From contig NZ_SPDV01000008.1 of the NCBI RefSeq assembly GCF_004564275.1, positions 62,001 through 126,000 of the forward strand: 64,000 nt of DNA, read 5' to 3'. The notes under the pieces are model-generated. The model saw nothing but the letters and a program-made list of their open reading frames with translations. It was not told the origin of the DNA and made no database searches. This document shows, piece by piece, positions 33,902 to 41,514 of this stretch (position 1 is the first letter of the stretch; every line of letters begins with the position of its first letter). The stretch is from Sphingomonas parva (ex Maeng et al. 2020). GTDB lineage: Bacteria > Pseudomonadota > Alphaproteobacteria > Sphingomonadales > Sphingomonadaceae. A program made the translations under genes and the position numbers.

Positions 33902-33943
33902 TAAATCGGGGACACAATACCAATTAGCGGTGCCGCCGCCCGG
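33902..33943 (+). repeat. RAYT-type intergenic repeat, copy B
   Basis: TAAATCGGGG followed by the core ACACAATACCAATTAGCGG and TGCCGCCGCCCGGG. It is nearly identical to copy C, 65 bp downstream, and matches copy A across the core. Confidence 0.82.
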
Positions 33944-33966
33944 GTGGACTGCATCCCTGAGCCGGG

Positions 33967-34008
33967 TAAATCGGGGACACAATACCAATTAGCGGTGCCG
34001 CCGCCCGG
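33967..34008 (+). repeat. RAYT-type intergenic repeat, copy C
   Basis: Direct repeat of copy B with the same core and TGCCGCCGCCCGG extension, in the same orientation. Confidence 0.82.
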
Positions 34009-34060
34009 TTGGAGTGCGCCCCTGACCCGAGACACGGAAATCGGGGAATGCTCGGTTGCA

Positions 34061-34360
34061 TCAAGGCCGTGGGCCGCCGCGCTGCTTGCCGCCGCGGCGC
34101 GAGCGGCCGGCGGTGAGCGGGTCGGGTTTGCGCGGCGGCGTCCAGCCGGGCGGCGGGGTGACGCGCTGCTGGCTGGTGCCGAGGCCCATCGCCCCCGGCT
34201 GCTGACGCTCGAGGCCGGCGGTGTCGGCGCGTTCGGCCTCCGCGCGGCTCGCGCCGCCGCGCATCAGGTTCAGCATGTCGCGGAGCCGCCGCGCCTCCTC
34301 GAAATCGAGAGCCGCCGCCGCTTCGTCCATCCGCCTCTGGATATCGTCCTGCTCGTCCAT
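34061..34360 (-). CDS. UVR (UvrB/UvrC motif) domain protein
   Basis: 99 residues from ATG 34360 with GGGAG upstream. The start MDEQDDIQRRMDEAAAALDF followed by EEARRLRDMLNLM is the UVR helical-hairpin motif that mediates UvrB-UvrC contact. The rest is basic and low-complexity (PPPGWTPPRKPDP, RSRRGGKQRGG). It is much shorter than UvrB or UvrC. Its role is unclear; homologues also occur near chaperone or protease genes. Confidence 0.75.
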   Translation of the reverse strand: MDEQDDIQRRMDEAAAALDFEEARRLRDMLNLMRGGASRAEAERADTAGLERQQPGAMGLGTSQQRVTPPPGWTPPRKPDPLTAGRSRRGGKQRGGPRP

Positions 34361-34676
34361 GCCAGGCTCCCGGTTCGGAGCCGCAAACGAGCGACGCGCG
34401 GCGAAGGTTCTGGCGCCACGCGATGGGAACTCACGGCGAGCGGAATGACGGCACCGATCTGATATGAACGCGTCCTCGAGGCCCAGACCGCGGACGCCGC
34501 GCAAAGTCAGTGTCGTCGACCCGGATCTCTCCCGCGTTTCGTGGCGGTTACGCGGAGCGCCGGCGGACGACCGCGGAGCCGTCGGTTTGCTGTATTTTTC
34601 CTGTTTCAACAGCAGCCGTGCGCGGCGGGCCGGCGGGGCGGCGCTTGGCGCCGCCCGCGCCGCCGCGGCGCCAGGC
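34361..34676. other. 316-bp intergenic region without a supported gene
   Basis: The minus-strand downstream side of the hydrolase gene contains a GC hairpin GGGCGGCGC-CAA-GCGCCGCCC near 34635-34655, without a T-run, and short AT-rich words (GCTGTATTTTTCCTG) around 34589-34603. No ORF with a plausible start or composition was found. It probably holds the UVR promoter (minus strand). Confidence 0.45.
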
Positions 34677-35333
34677 TCAGCGGATCGGGCAGCTCGGGTC
34701 GAGCCGGAAGTCGAGATAATCGTCCACCGACTTCATCAGCTGCGGCATCTCGTTGGCGAAGAAGTGGTTCGCGCCGGGGATGGTGTCGTGGTGGATGGTG
34801 ATGTGCTTCTGGGTGCGGAGCTTGTCGACCAGCTTCTGCACCGCCGACGGGGTCACCACCTCGTCGCTGTCGCCCTGGATGATGATGCCCGAGGCGGGGC
34901 AGGGGGCGAGGAAGGTGAAATCGTACATGTTGGCCGGCGGCGCGATCGAGATGAAGCCGCGCACCTCGGGCCGGCGCATCAGCAATTGCATGCCGATCCA
35001 GGCGCCGAAGCTCACGCCGGCGATCCAGGTCGTCTCGGCCTCCGGGTGGACCTGCTGCACCCAGTCGAGCGCCGACGCCGCGTCGGAGAGCTCGCCGATG
35101 CCGTTGTCGAAGATGCCCTGGCTCTTGCCGACGCCGCGAAAGTTGAAGCGCAGCGTGGCGAAGCCGCGGCGCACGAAGGTCTTGTAGAGCGCCTGGACCA
35201 TCGCGTTGTTCATCGTCCCGCCGCCCTGGGGGTGCGGGTGGAGGATAAGCGCGACCGGCGCGCGGGGCCGCGGACCAGGGCTGAAACGACCTTCGAGCCG
35301 GCCTTCCGGTCCGGGAAAAATGACTTCGGGCAT
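34677..35333 (-). CDS. alpha/beta hydrolase (YcjY/PA2201-like)
   Basis: 218 residues. Nucleophile elbow GVSFGAWIGMQ, oxyanion segment LHPHPQGGG, aspartate in GDSDEVVTP and a C-terminal histidine (GANHFFA). The family is a compact serine hydrolase with little evidence for specific substrates. The 107-bp gap to the divergent cysteine desulfurase region (35334-35440) holds both promoters. Confidence 0.84.
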   Translation of the reverse strand: MPEVIFPGPEGRLEGRFSPGPRPRAPVALILHPHPQGGGTMNNAMVQALYKTFVRRGFATLRFNFRGVGKSQGIFDNGIGELSDAASALDWVQQVHPEAETTWIAGVSFGAWIGMQLLMRRPEVRGFISIAPPANMYDFTFLAPCPASGIIIQGDSDEVVTPSAVQKLVDKLRTQKHITIHHDTIPGANHFFANEMPQLMKSVDDYLDFRLDPSCPIR

Positions 35334-35440
35334 TGCACCTGCGCTTGGCTTGGCGTGATAAGGATCCGGGGGCTGCCCCCGCTTGCGTGCCCGCTATATA
35401 GGGCTCGGACGCTCCCGCGCAATTTGAAAGGGACTTCGCC

Positions 35441-36358
35441 GTGCCGCGCCGAATCTATCTCGACCACGCCTCGACCACGCCGATCCTGCCGCAGGCGGTC
35501 GAGGCGATGCGGGAGGCCTGCGGTCTCTGGGCCAATCCGTCCTCGCCGCACGCCGAGGGGCGGGCGATCCGCGCCAGGCTGGAGGAGGCGCGAGGCCGGC
35601 TCGCCAAGGCACTCGACTGGGGCGGCACGATCGTCTTCACCTCGGGCGCGACGGAAGCGATCGCCCTGGTCTTCGAGCGCGGCCAGGCCAAGGACCGGAT
35701 CGTCTCGGCGGGCGAGCATCCGGCGGTGCTGCGCAGCGCCCCCGATGCGCGCCAGGTCGCGCTCCGCCGCGACGGGACGCTCGATCTCGACGATCTCGAC
35801 GCTGCGCTGGCGGGGGCCGAGCGGCCTCTGGTCGCCGTCCAGCAGGTCAACAACGAGACCGGGGTGATCAACCCGATCGACACGGTCGCGGCGCGGGTTG
35901 CTGCGGCGGGCGGCCTGCTGCTCGTCGATTGCGCGCAGAGCGCCGGCAAGCTGCCGATCCCCGACGTCGATTTCGCCATCGTCGCCGCCCACAAATTCGG
36001 TGGACCGCCAGGCATCGGCGCCCTGCTGGTCCGGGACACGTCCGCGCTCGACGCGATCGGCGGGCAGGAGGGCGGCTACCGCCCGGGCACCGTGCCCGTT
36101 CCGGCGATCATGGCCTTCGCCGCCGCGGCCGAGGCCGATCACGGTTGGTTCGAGGAGGCGAAAAGGCTGCGGGCGAGGCTCGATGCGGCGATCGTCGACG
36201 CGGGCGGCGAGATCGTCGCTGCGGAGGCGCCGCGCATCGCCACCATCTCGGCCTATCGCATGCCTGGCGTACCGGGCGCGTCGCAGATGATGCAGCTCGA
36301 TCTCGCCGGCATCGCCGTCTCGGCGGGCAGCGCCTGCGCCTCGGGCACTGGCAGCTGA
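35441..36358 (+). CDS. cysteine desulfurase (class V aminotransferase), C-terminally truncated
   Basis: 305 residues. PLP lysine Lys 185 in VAAHKFGGP, an HPAVL/GEHPA substrate region, and the sulphur-transfer cysteine loop SAGSACASGT (Cys about 299). A normal family member continues for another 50-80 residues after this loop; here the frame stops after TGS. The start of the family motif YLDHASTTP is intact. The gene is followed directly by the C-terminal piece of a second cysteine desulfurase in another frame, so the structure looks like a deletion product. Whether the truncated enzyme works is unknown. Confidence 0.8.
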   Translation: MPRRIYLDHASTTPILPQAVEAMREACGLWANPSSPHAEGRAIRARLEEARGRLAKALDWGGTIVFTSGATEAIALVFERGQAKDRIVSAGEHPAVLRSAPDARQVALRRDGTLDLDDLDAALAGAERPLVAVQQVNNETGVINPIDTVAARVAAAGGLLLVDCAQSAGKLPIPDVDFAIVAAHKFGGPPGIGALLVRDTSALDAIGGQEGGYRPGTVPVPAIMAFAAAAEADHGWFEEAKRLRARLDAAIVDAGGEIVAAEAPRIATISAYRMPGVPGASQMMQLDLAGIAVSAGSACASGTGS

Positions 36359-36648
36359 ACGGCTCCGCCGAGCAGCGCTACCGCGGCAACCTCAATCTGA
36401 GGCGTGACGGCGTCGATGCGGCCCGCCTGCTGTCGGAGGTGCGGGCGGTCGCCTTTTCGGCCGGATCGGCTTGCGCCAGCGGCTCCGGGCGTCCGAGCCA
36501 CGTCCTCTCCGCGCTGGGTCTCGGCGAGCGCGCGGCGCGGTCGAGCATCCGCCTCGGCTTCGGCCGCTACACGCAGGAGGAGGATCTCCTCCGCGCCTTG
36601 TCCCTGATCGACGAGGCCGCCGGCCGCCAGCTGGCGTTCGCGGCATGA
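36346..36648 (+). pseudogene. C-terminal remnant of a second cysteine desulfurase
   Basis: From 36346 the frame reads HWQLNGSAEQRYRGNLNLRR, then AFSAGSACASGSGRPSHVL and a normal C-terminus (SIRLGFGRYTQEEDLLRAL). This is the last third of a cysteine desulfurase, without its first ~270 residues and without its own start. The frame differs by one from the preceding gene, so no fusion can be read through. The stop overlaps the ferredoxin start. Confidence 0.78.
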
Positions 36649-36980
36649 CCCTGGTCCGCTTCGTCTCGGCCGACGGCCAGCGCGTCCAGGAGATCGAGGC
36701 CCCGGCCGGCGAGCGGCTGCTCGACGTCGCCCAGGCCGCCGGCCAGCCGCTCGAGGGCACGTGCGAGGGCCAGATGGCGTGTTCGACCTGTCACGTCATC
36801 GTCGCCGACGAGGATTTCGGGAACCTGCCGCGCGCCAGCGAGGAGGAGGAGGACATGCTCGATCTCGCCTCCCACGTCACCCGCACCTCGCGCCTCTCCT
36901 GTCAGATCTGGCTCGTCGACACGCTCGAACGCCTCACCGTCCGAATCCCCGGCGGGTCGCACAACATGCAGGGCCGATGA
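36645..36980 (+). CDS. 2Fe-2S ferredoxin
   Basis: 111 residues, starting in an ATGA overlap with the desulfurase remnant. The plant/adrenodoxin-type cluster motif CEGQMACSTCHVIV fits the [2Fe-2S] ligands CX5CX2C, and the fourth cysteine is in LSCQIWLV. It resembles Isc-type (Fdx) ferredoxins used in Fe-S cluster assembly. Its position after the cysteine desulfurase supports that role. It is followed by the beta-lactamase with another ATGA overlap. Confidence 0.9.
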   Translation: MTLVRFVSADGQRVQEIEAPAGERLLDVAQAAGQPLEGTCEGQMACSTCHVIVADEDFGNLPRASEEEEDMLDLASHVTRTSRLSCQIWLVDTLERLTVRIPGGSHNMQGR

Positions 36981-37861
36981 TCGACCGCCGCACCTTCTGC
37001 GCCGGCGGGGCGCTGCTGCTCGGGGCGTGCGCGGCCTCGCCGGCGTCGCCGCCGCGGGACGAGGATGCGGGGCATGCCGAGGCGGCGCTCGAGGCGATCC
37101 GCGCCACCCTCGGCAATGGCGCGCGGCTCGGCGTCGCGGCGATCGATACCGCCACCGGAAGCCGCCTGCTGTTCGATGCCGACAGCCGTTACGCGATGTG
37201 CTCGACCTTCAAGGCGCCCCTCGCCGCCGCGATCCTCTCCGCCGCCGAACGGGGCACGCTCTCGCTCGACGAGGAGATCGCCTTCGGTCCCGCCGACCTG
37301 CTGGATCATGCGCCGGTGGTGAGAGCAAATCTGGCCAAGCCCCGTTTGCCGGTCCGCACCCTCTGCGCCGCGATCGTCGAGGTCAGCGACAACAGCGCTG
37401 CAAATCTCCTGCTGGCGAGGATCGGCGGACCCGCCGGCCTGACCCGCTTCGTCCGCGCGGCTGGCGATTCTGTGACCCGGCTCGACCGGACGGAGCCCGA
37501 GCTCAACAGCAACCTGCCCGGCGATCCGCGCGACACGACGAGCCCCGCCGCCTTCGCGGCGTTGATCCAGCGGCTCGTGCTCGGGGACGTGCTGCGGCCG
37601 GCGTCGCGCGACCTGCTCGCCGGCTGGCTGCGGAGCGCATCGACCGGCCTCGACCGGCTTCGCGCCGGCCTGCCGCAGGGCTGGACGGCCGGCGACAAAA
37701 CCGGAACCGGCAACGGCGCCAACAACGACGTTGCGGTCGCCTGGCGGCCCGACGGCAGCGCGCTGGTGATCGCCAGTTTCACCAACGGCGATGCCCCGGC
37801 GGGAGTCCGCAACGCCGCCCATGCCGAGGTCGCGCGCCTCGTGGTCCGACAGCTCGGCTGA
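36977..37861 (+). CDS. class A beta-lactamase, probable lipoprotein
   Basis: 294 residues. It carries all class A motifs: S-x-x-K in STFK (76-79), SDN (137-139), the omega-loop EPELN (173-177) and KTG (241-243). The N-terminus has LLLGAC (Cys 18), a possible lipobox. The ATG overlaps the ferredoxin stop, so it is probably cotranscribed with Fe-S genes, an unusual setting. It should hydrolyse beta-lactams; spectrum cannot be inferred. It looks chromosomal and no mobile element flanks it. Confidence 0.9.
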   Translation: MIDRRTFCAGGALLLGACAASPASPPRDEDAGHAEAALEAIRATLGNGARLGVAAIDTATGSRLLFDADSRYAMCSTFKAPLAAAILSAAERGTLSLDEEIAFGPADLLDHAPVVRANLAKPRLPVRTLCAAIVEVSDNSAANLLLARIGGPAGLTRFVRAAGDSVTRLDRTEPELNSNLPGDPRDTTSPAAFAALIQRLVLGDVLRPASRDLLAGWLRSASTGLDRLRAGLPQGWTAGDKTGTGNGANNDVAVAWRPDGSALVIASFTNGDAPAGVRNAAHAEVARLVVRQLG

Positions 37862-37901
37862 GCGGCCGCGGCTGCCGTGATCTTGCGCGATGGGGTGAGG
37901 T

Positions 37902-37991
37902 GGGAGCCGGGACGACCCGACACGAAACTCGTTGCGGCTGCTTCCTTCCGGACCTGACCGGGTTGGCGAGAGCATCGTCCGCCCGACTCCC
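37902..37991 (-). ncRNA. ffs: signal recognition particle RNA (small, 4.5S-type)
   Basis: The minus strand carries GGGAGTCGGGCGGACGA at the 5' end, the universal SRP core GGTCAGGTCCGGAAGGAAGC, and a closing TCGTCCCGGCTCCC at the 3' end. The two ends can pair. The size (about 90-97 nt) and position next to dnaX are typical of alphaproteobacteria. It would work with Ffh and with the FtsY encoded at 62.3 kb in co-translational membrane targeting. Ends are approximate to a few nucleotides. Confidence 0.93.
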
Positions 37992-38098
37992 GCTGCGCAT
38001 ATGGCCGCTGATCGGCAGCGATGCAAGGTGGCTGCTCGGCGGGACCCCGTAGTTCATCGGCTTCGACACGCCGGAGCCGTTCGTCTAGTGTTCCGGCG

Positions 38099-39892
38099 AT
38101 GACCAGCGAATCCGATTCCCCTGACGATCTCTCCTTCGGCCTCGGCCTCGAAGAGCCGCCGCAGCCCCAGAAAGCCGCCGCCGCGGCTCAGCCTTATCGG
38201 GTGCTCGCCCGCAAATACCGGCCGCAGAGCTTCGAGGAGCTGATCGGCCAGGACGCGATGGTCCAGACCCTTGGCAATGCAATCCGGCGTGACCGGCTCG
38301 CCCACGCATTTCTGATGACCGGCGTGCGCGGGGTCGGCAAGACGTCGACCGCGCGGCTGATCGCCAAGGCACTCAACTGCATCGGGCCGGACGGGCAGGG
38401 CGGTCCGACGATCAGCCCGTGCAACGTCTGCGAGCCGTGCCGCGCGATCGCCGAGGGGCGGCATATCGACGTGGTCGAGATGGACGCCGCCAGCCACACC
38501 GGCGTCGACGACGTGCGCGAGATCATCGAGGCGGTGCGTTACGCCGCCGTCTCGGCGCGCTACAAGATCTACATCATCGACGAAGTCCACATGCTGTCGA
38601 AGAACGCGTTCAACGCGCTCTTGAAGACGCTCGAGGAGCCGCCGGCGCACGTCAAATTCCTGTTCGCCACCACAGAGGTGAACAAGGTCCCGATTACCGT
38701 CCTGTCGCGCTGCCAGCGGTTCGATCTTCGCCGCATTCCGGCGGAGAAGCTCGCCGAGCATTTCGCCGACGTCTCGCGCCAGGAAGGCGTCGAGGTGGAG
38801 CCCGAGGCGCTGGCGCTGATCGCCCGCGCCGCCGAGGGCTCGGCCCGCGACGGTCTGTCGATCCTCGACCAGGCGATCGCCCACGGCGCGGGCGGCGTTA
38901 CCGCCGATCAGGTGCGGACGATGCTCGGCCTCTCCGATCGCGGCGCGATCCGTGGCCTGCTCGGCCTGCTCCTCGCCGGCGACGCCCGCGGCGCGCTCGC
39001 GGCGCTGAAGAGTCAGTATGAGCTCGGCGTCGAGCCGTCGGCGGTGCTGCGCGGGCTGCTCGAGAGCGTCCACGGCATCACCCGCGCCAAGGTCGGCGGC
39101 AGCGACGATCGCGCCCTCTCCGCCGAGGAGCGGGACGCCTATGCGACCTGGTCGGGTGGCCTTTCCTACGCCGCCATCCACCGGCTCTGGCAATTGCTGC
39201 TCAAGGGGCTCAGCGAGGTCAACAGCGCGCCGATGCCGCTCGAGGCGGCCGAGATGGCGCTGCTGCGCGTCATCCACGCCGCCGAGATGCCGGATCCGGG
39301 CGCCCTGCTCGAGCGACTCGCCAATGGCGAGGCGGTGAGCCTGCAGGGCCGCGCCGCCGCGGCCGCACCGCCGGCGCCGCCGGAGGCGCAGGGCGCCGCG
39401 TCCGAAGCATCGGCCGAGCTCGCGCGGTCGCCGCAGGCGGCGAGCGAGCCGCCGCCCTGGGAAGAAGCGCCCGCGCCGGCCACAGCTGCCGCCGCCGCCG
39501 AGCCGGCCGGGCCGCCCAGGGCGCCGGCGAGCTACAAGGATCTGGTCGAGGCGCTCGCCTTGAACGGCAAGCCGCACCTTGCCCAGCAGCTCCACGATTT
39601 CTGCGGCGTGATCCGCTACGCTCCGCCCGAGATCGCCATCCGGCCGGTGAAGCCGATGTCGGGCGATCTGATCCGCGAGCTCGGCGCCGCGCTTCACAAG
39701 CTCACCGGCGAGACCTGGCAGGTCTCGGCGGAGGACGGCCCAGCCGAGCCGACCCTGCTCGAGCAGGAAAAGATGGCCGCCGAGCAGGAGCGGCAGGACG
39801 TGCTCGATTCCCCCTTGATCAAGGCGGCGTTCGAGGCTTTTCCGGGCGCCGAGCTCACGGGCTACACCCTCGACGAACAACGGAGCGCGTAA
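38099..39892 (+). CDS. dnaX: DNA polymerase III subunits gamma and tau
   Basis: 597 residues from ATG 38099. Walker A is GVRGVGKTS (75-83). The zinc-binding cysteines lie at about 94, 108, 111 and 114 (PCNVCEPC). The DExx box is IIDEVHML, and the sensor region includes SRCQRFDLRRI. After about residue 420 a low-complexity Ala/Pro linker leads to the tau C-terminal domain that contacts DnaE and DnaB. A programmed frameshift for gamma production was not located. It forms the clamp loader of the replicative polymerase; ybaB follows immediately. Confidence 0.95.
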   Translation: MTSESDSPDDLSFGLGLEEPPQPQKAAAAAQPYRVLARKYRPQSFEELIGQDAMVQTLGNAIRRDRLAHAFLMTGVRGVGKTSTARLIAKALNCIGPDGQGGPTISPCNVCEPCRAIAEGRHIDVVEMDAASHTGVDDVREIIEAVRYAAVSARYKIYIIDEVHMLSKNAFNALLKTLEEPPAHVKFLFATTEVNKVPITVLSRCQRFDLRRIPAEKLAEHFADVSRQEGVEVEPEALALIARAAEGSARDGLSILDQAIAHGAGGVTADQVRTMLGLSDRGAIRGLLGLLLAGDARGALAALKSQYELGVEPSAVLRGLLESVHGITRAKVGGSDDRALSAEERDAYATWSGGLSYAAIHRLWQLLLKGLSEVNSAPMPLEAAEMALLRVIHAAEMPDPGALLERLANGEAVSLQGRAAAAAPPAPPEAQGAASEASAELARSPQAASEPPPWEEAPAPATAAAAAEPAGPPRAPASYKDLVEALALNGKPHLAQQLHDFCGVIRYAPPEIAIRPVKPMSGDLIRELGAALHKLTGETWQVSAEDGPAEPTLLEQEKMAAEQERQDVLDSPLIKAAFEAFPGAELTGYTLDEQRSA

Positions 39893-40216
39893 ATGCCGAA
39901 CCTCGATGATCTGATGAAGATGGCCCAGGAGGCCCAGGCGAAGCTGATGCAGGCCAACGAAGGCCTCGACAAGGTCGAGGTCACCGGCGCCTCGGGTGGC
40001 GGACTGGTCAAGGTCCGGGCGACCGCCAAGGGTCGCATCCTCGGCGTCGAGATCGACGAGAGCCTGCTCCAGCCGAACGAGAAGCAGATGGTCGAGGATC
40101 TGGTCGCCGCCGCAATCAACGACGCCCGCGCCAAGGCCGACGAAGCCGCCCAGGGCGCGATGTCCGACGTCACCGGCGGCCTCCAGCTTCCTCCCGGCTT
40201 CAAGATGCCGTTCTGA
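39893..40216 (+). CDS. YbaB/EbfC-family nucleoid-associated protein
   Basis: 107 residues, MPNLDDLMKMAQEAQAKLMQ, with the family core VRATAKGRILGVEID and a C-terminal helix. It starts directly after the dnaX stop. YbaB proteins bind DNA as tweezers-like dimers and are usually encoded with dnaX and recR; no recR follows here. Confidence 0.93.
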   Translation: MPNLDDLMKMAQEAQAKLMQANEGLDKVEVTGASGGGLVKVRATAKGRILGVEIDESLLQPNEKQMVEDLVAAAINDARAKADEAAQGAMSDVTGGLQLPPGFKMPF

Positions 40217-40234
40217 GCCTCACAAGGGGAGGCT

Positions 40235-40315
40235 CACCCCGGCGAAGGCCGGGGTCCCAGGTCGCCAAGGGCGCAGCGCCTCTTCAGCGCTGAGACCCCG
40301 GCTTTCGCCGGGGTG
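40235..40315. repeat. inverted repeat element (CACCCCGGC...GCCGGGGTG)
   Basis: CACCCCGGCGAAGGCCGGGG at 40235 and its near-perfect reverse complement ending at 40315 (21 of 22 matched) flank a 37-bp spacer. Further GC-rich repeat words lie at 40330-40500. Similar CACCCCGGCG words are common between sphingomonad genes; the arms could form a cruciform or RNA hairpin. No gene was identified in 40217-40511. Confidence 0.65.
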
Positions 40316-40511
40316 ACGGATGTGGGGGAGGTTCGACGCGGCCCTCCAGATCCCCGCGGAACGGGGAGGGGGACCGCGCCGCGGAGCGGCGGGGTGGTGG
40401 GGGGCCTCCACCCGCGGGGGCGCTTGTCATGAGATTGCACAGCGGCGTTCAACGGACCCCCTCCACCACCGCCTGCCGGCGGCGGTCCCTCTCTCGGTGC
40501 CGGGAGAGGAG

Positions 40512-41459
40512 CTAAAGGACGTTGCCTTCGACAGGCTCGGCAGGGGTCTCGCGCGGCGCTTGCACCGGAGACTCGACCTTCGGCTCGGGCAGCTCGATCG
40601 CCTGCGGCCGCTCATATTCCTCGCCGGGGAGCGCGGCCGGAGCAGGGGCGGCCTTCCTGGGCGCCGCTTTCTTCTTCGCCGGGGCGGGCGCTTCCTTCGG
40701 ATCGCGCGCCGCGGCCGCGTTCTGGTAGACGCAGGCGTCCAGCCCGTCCCGCGCCACCACGCCGATCCTCGCGGCGATCGAATTGCCGTAGCGGCGGGTG
40801 AAGCCCTTCGGCGCCACCGCGCCCCGCTGCTTGGGGAGCGGCAAAACGGCGGCGATCCGCGCCGCCTCGACGCGGCTCAGGGTCGAGGCGTCATGGTCGA
40901 AGTAGCGCTGCGCGCCGGCGTTGACGCCATAGGTGCCGATGCCGGTCTCAGCGACGTTGAGATAGACCTCCATGATCCGGCGCTTGCCCCAGAGGTTCTC
41001 GATCAGCAGGGTGAACCAGGCTTCCAGGCCTTTGCGAAAATAGCCGCCGCCCTGCCAGAGGAAGGCGTTCTTCGCGGTCTGCTGACTGATCGTCGAGCCG
41101 CCGCGGATCACCGATCCGCCATTGGCGTTGCGTCGCATCGCCTCGGCGATCGCGTCCTGATCGAAGCCGGAATGGCTGCAGAACTTGCTGTCCTCGGCCG
41201 AAACCACGGCGCGAACCATGTCGCGGTCGATCTCCTCGATCGCCATCCAGTCCCGCTCGGCCGAGCGGCCCGAGACCATGTCCCCGATCATCGTGAAGGT
41301 GATCGGCGGATTGACGAAGCGATAGACGAACACCCAGAGGACGCTGAGCAGCACGAACAGGAACACGCCCTTCACCGCCCAGCCGAGGATGCGGCCGGGC
41401 CAGCCGCGGCGCGTGGCGCGGCGGCGGGCGGGAGCAGGGCGGGAGGCGGCGCGGGCCAT
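40512..41459 (-). CDS. mtgA: monofunctional biosynthetic peptidoglycan transglycosylase
   Basis: 315 residues, with one N-terminal membrane helix (GVFLFVLLSVLWVFVYRFV) and a GT51 domain (SAEDSKFCSHSGFD, the catalytic glutamate in AEDSKFC; RGGSTISQQTAKN; WGKRRIMEVYLN). It polymerises glycan strands from lipid II in the periplasm. The C-terminus carries an Ala/Pro/Lys-rich tail (KKKAAPRKAAPAPA) not typical of the family core. It is followed by a repeat-rich region and is separated from rpoH by a terminator. Confidence 0.93.
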   Translation of the reverse strand: MARAASRPAPARRRATRRGWPGRILGWAVKGVFLFVLLSVLWVFVYRFVNPPITFTMIGDMVSGRSAERDWMAIEEIDRDMVRAVVSAEDSKFCSHSGFDQDAIAEAMRRNANGGSVIRGGSTISQQTAKNAFLWQGGGYFRKGLEAWFTLLIENLWGKRRIMEVYLNVAETGIGTYGVNAGAQRYFDHDASTLSRVEAARIAAVLPLPKQRGAVAPKGFTRRYGNSIAARIGVVARDGLDACVYQNAAAARDPKEAPAPAKKKAAPRKAAPAPAALPGEEYERPQAIELPEPKVESPVQAPRETPAEPVEGNVL

Positions 41460-41462
41460 CAG

Positions 41463-41499
41463 AAAGGAAAAGCCCCTCCGCCGCGGGGGAGGAGGGGCT
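41463..41499 (-). terminator. intrinsic terminator after rpoH
   Basis: On the minus strand AGCCCCTCC and GGAGGGGCT form a 9-bp stem with an 11-nt loop, followed by TTTTCCTTTC. It lies between rpoH and mtgA and should end the rluD-rpoH transcript. Confidence 0.8.
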
Positions 41500-41514
41500 C
41501 GTTCGCGTCCAGGA

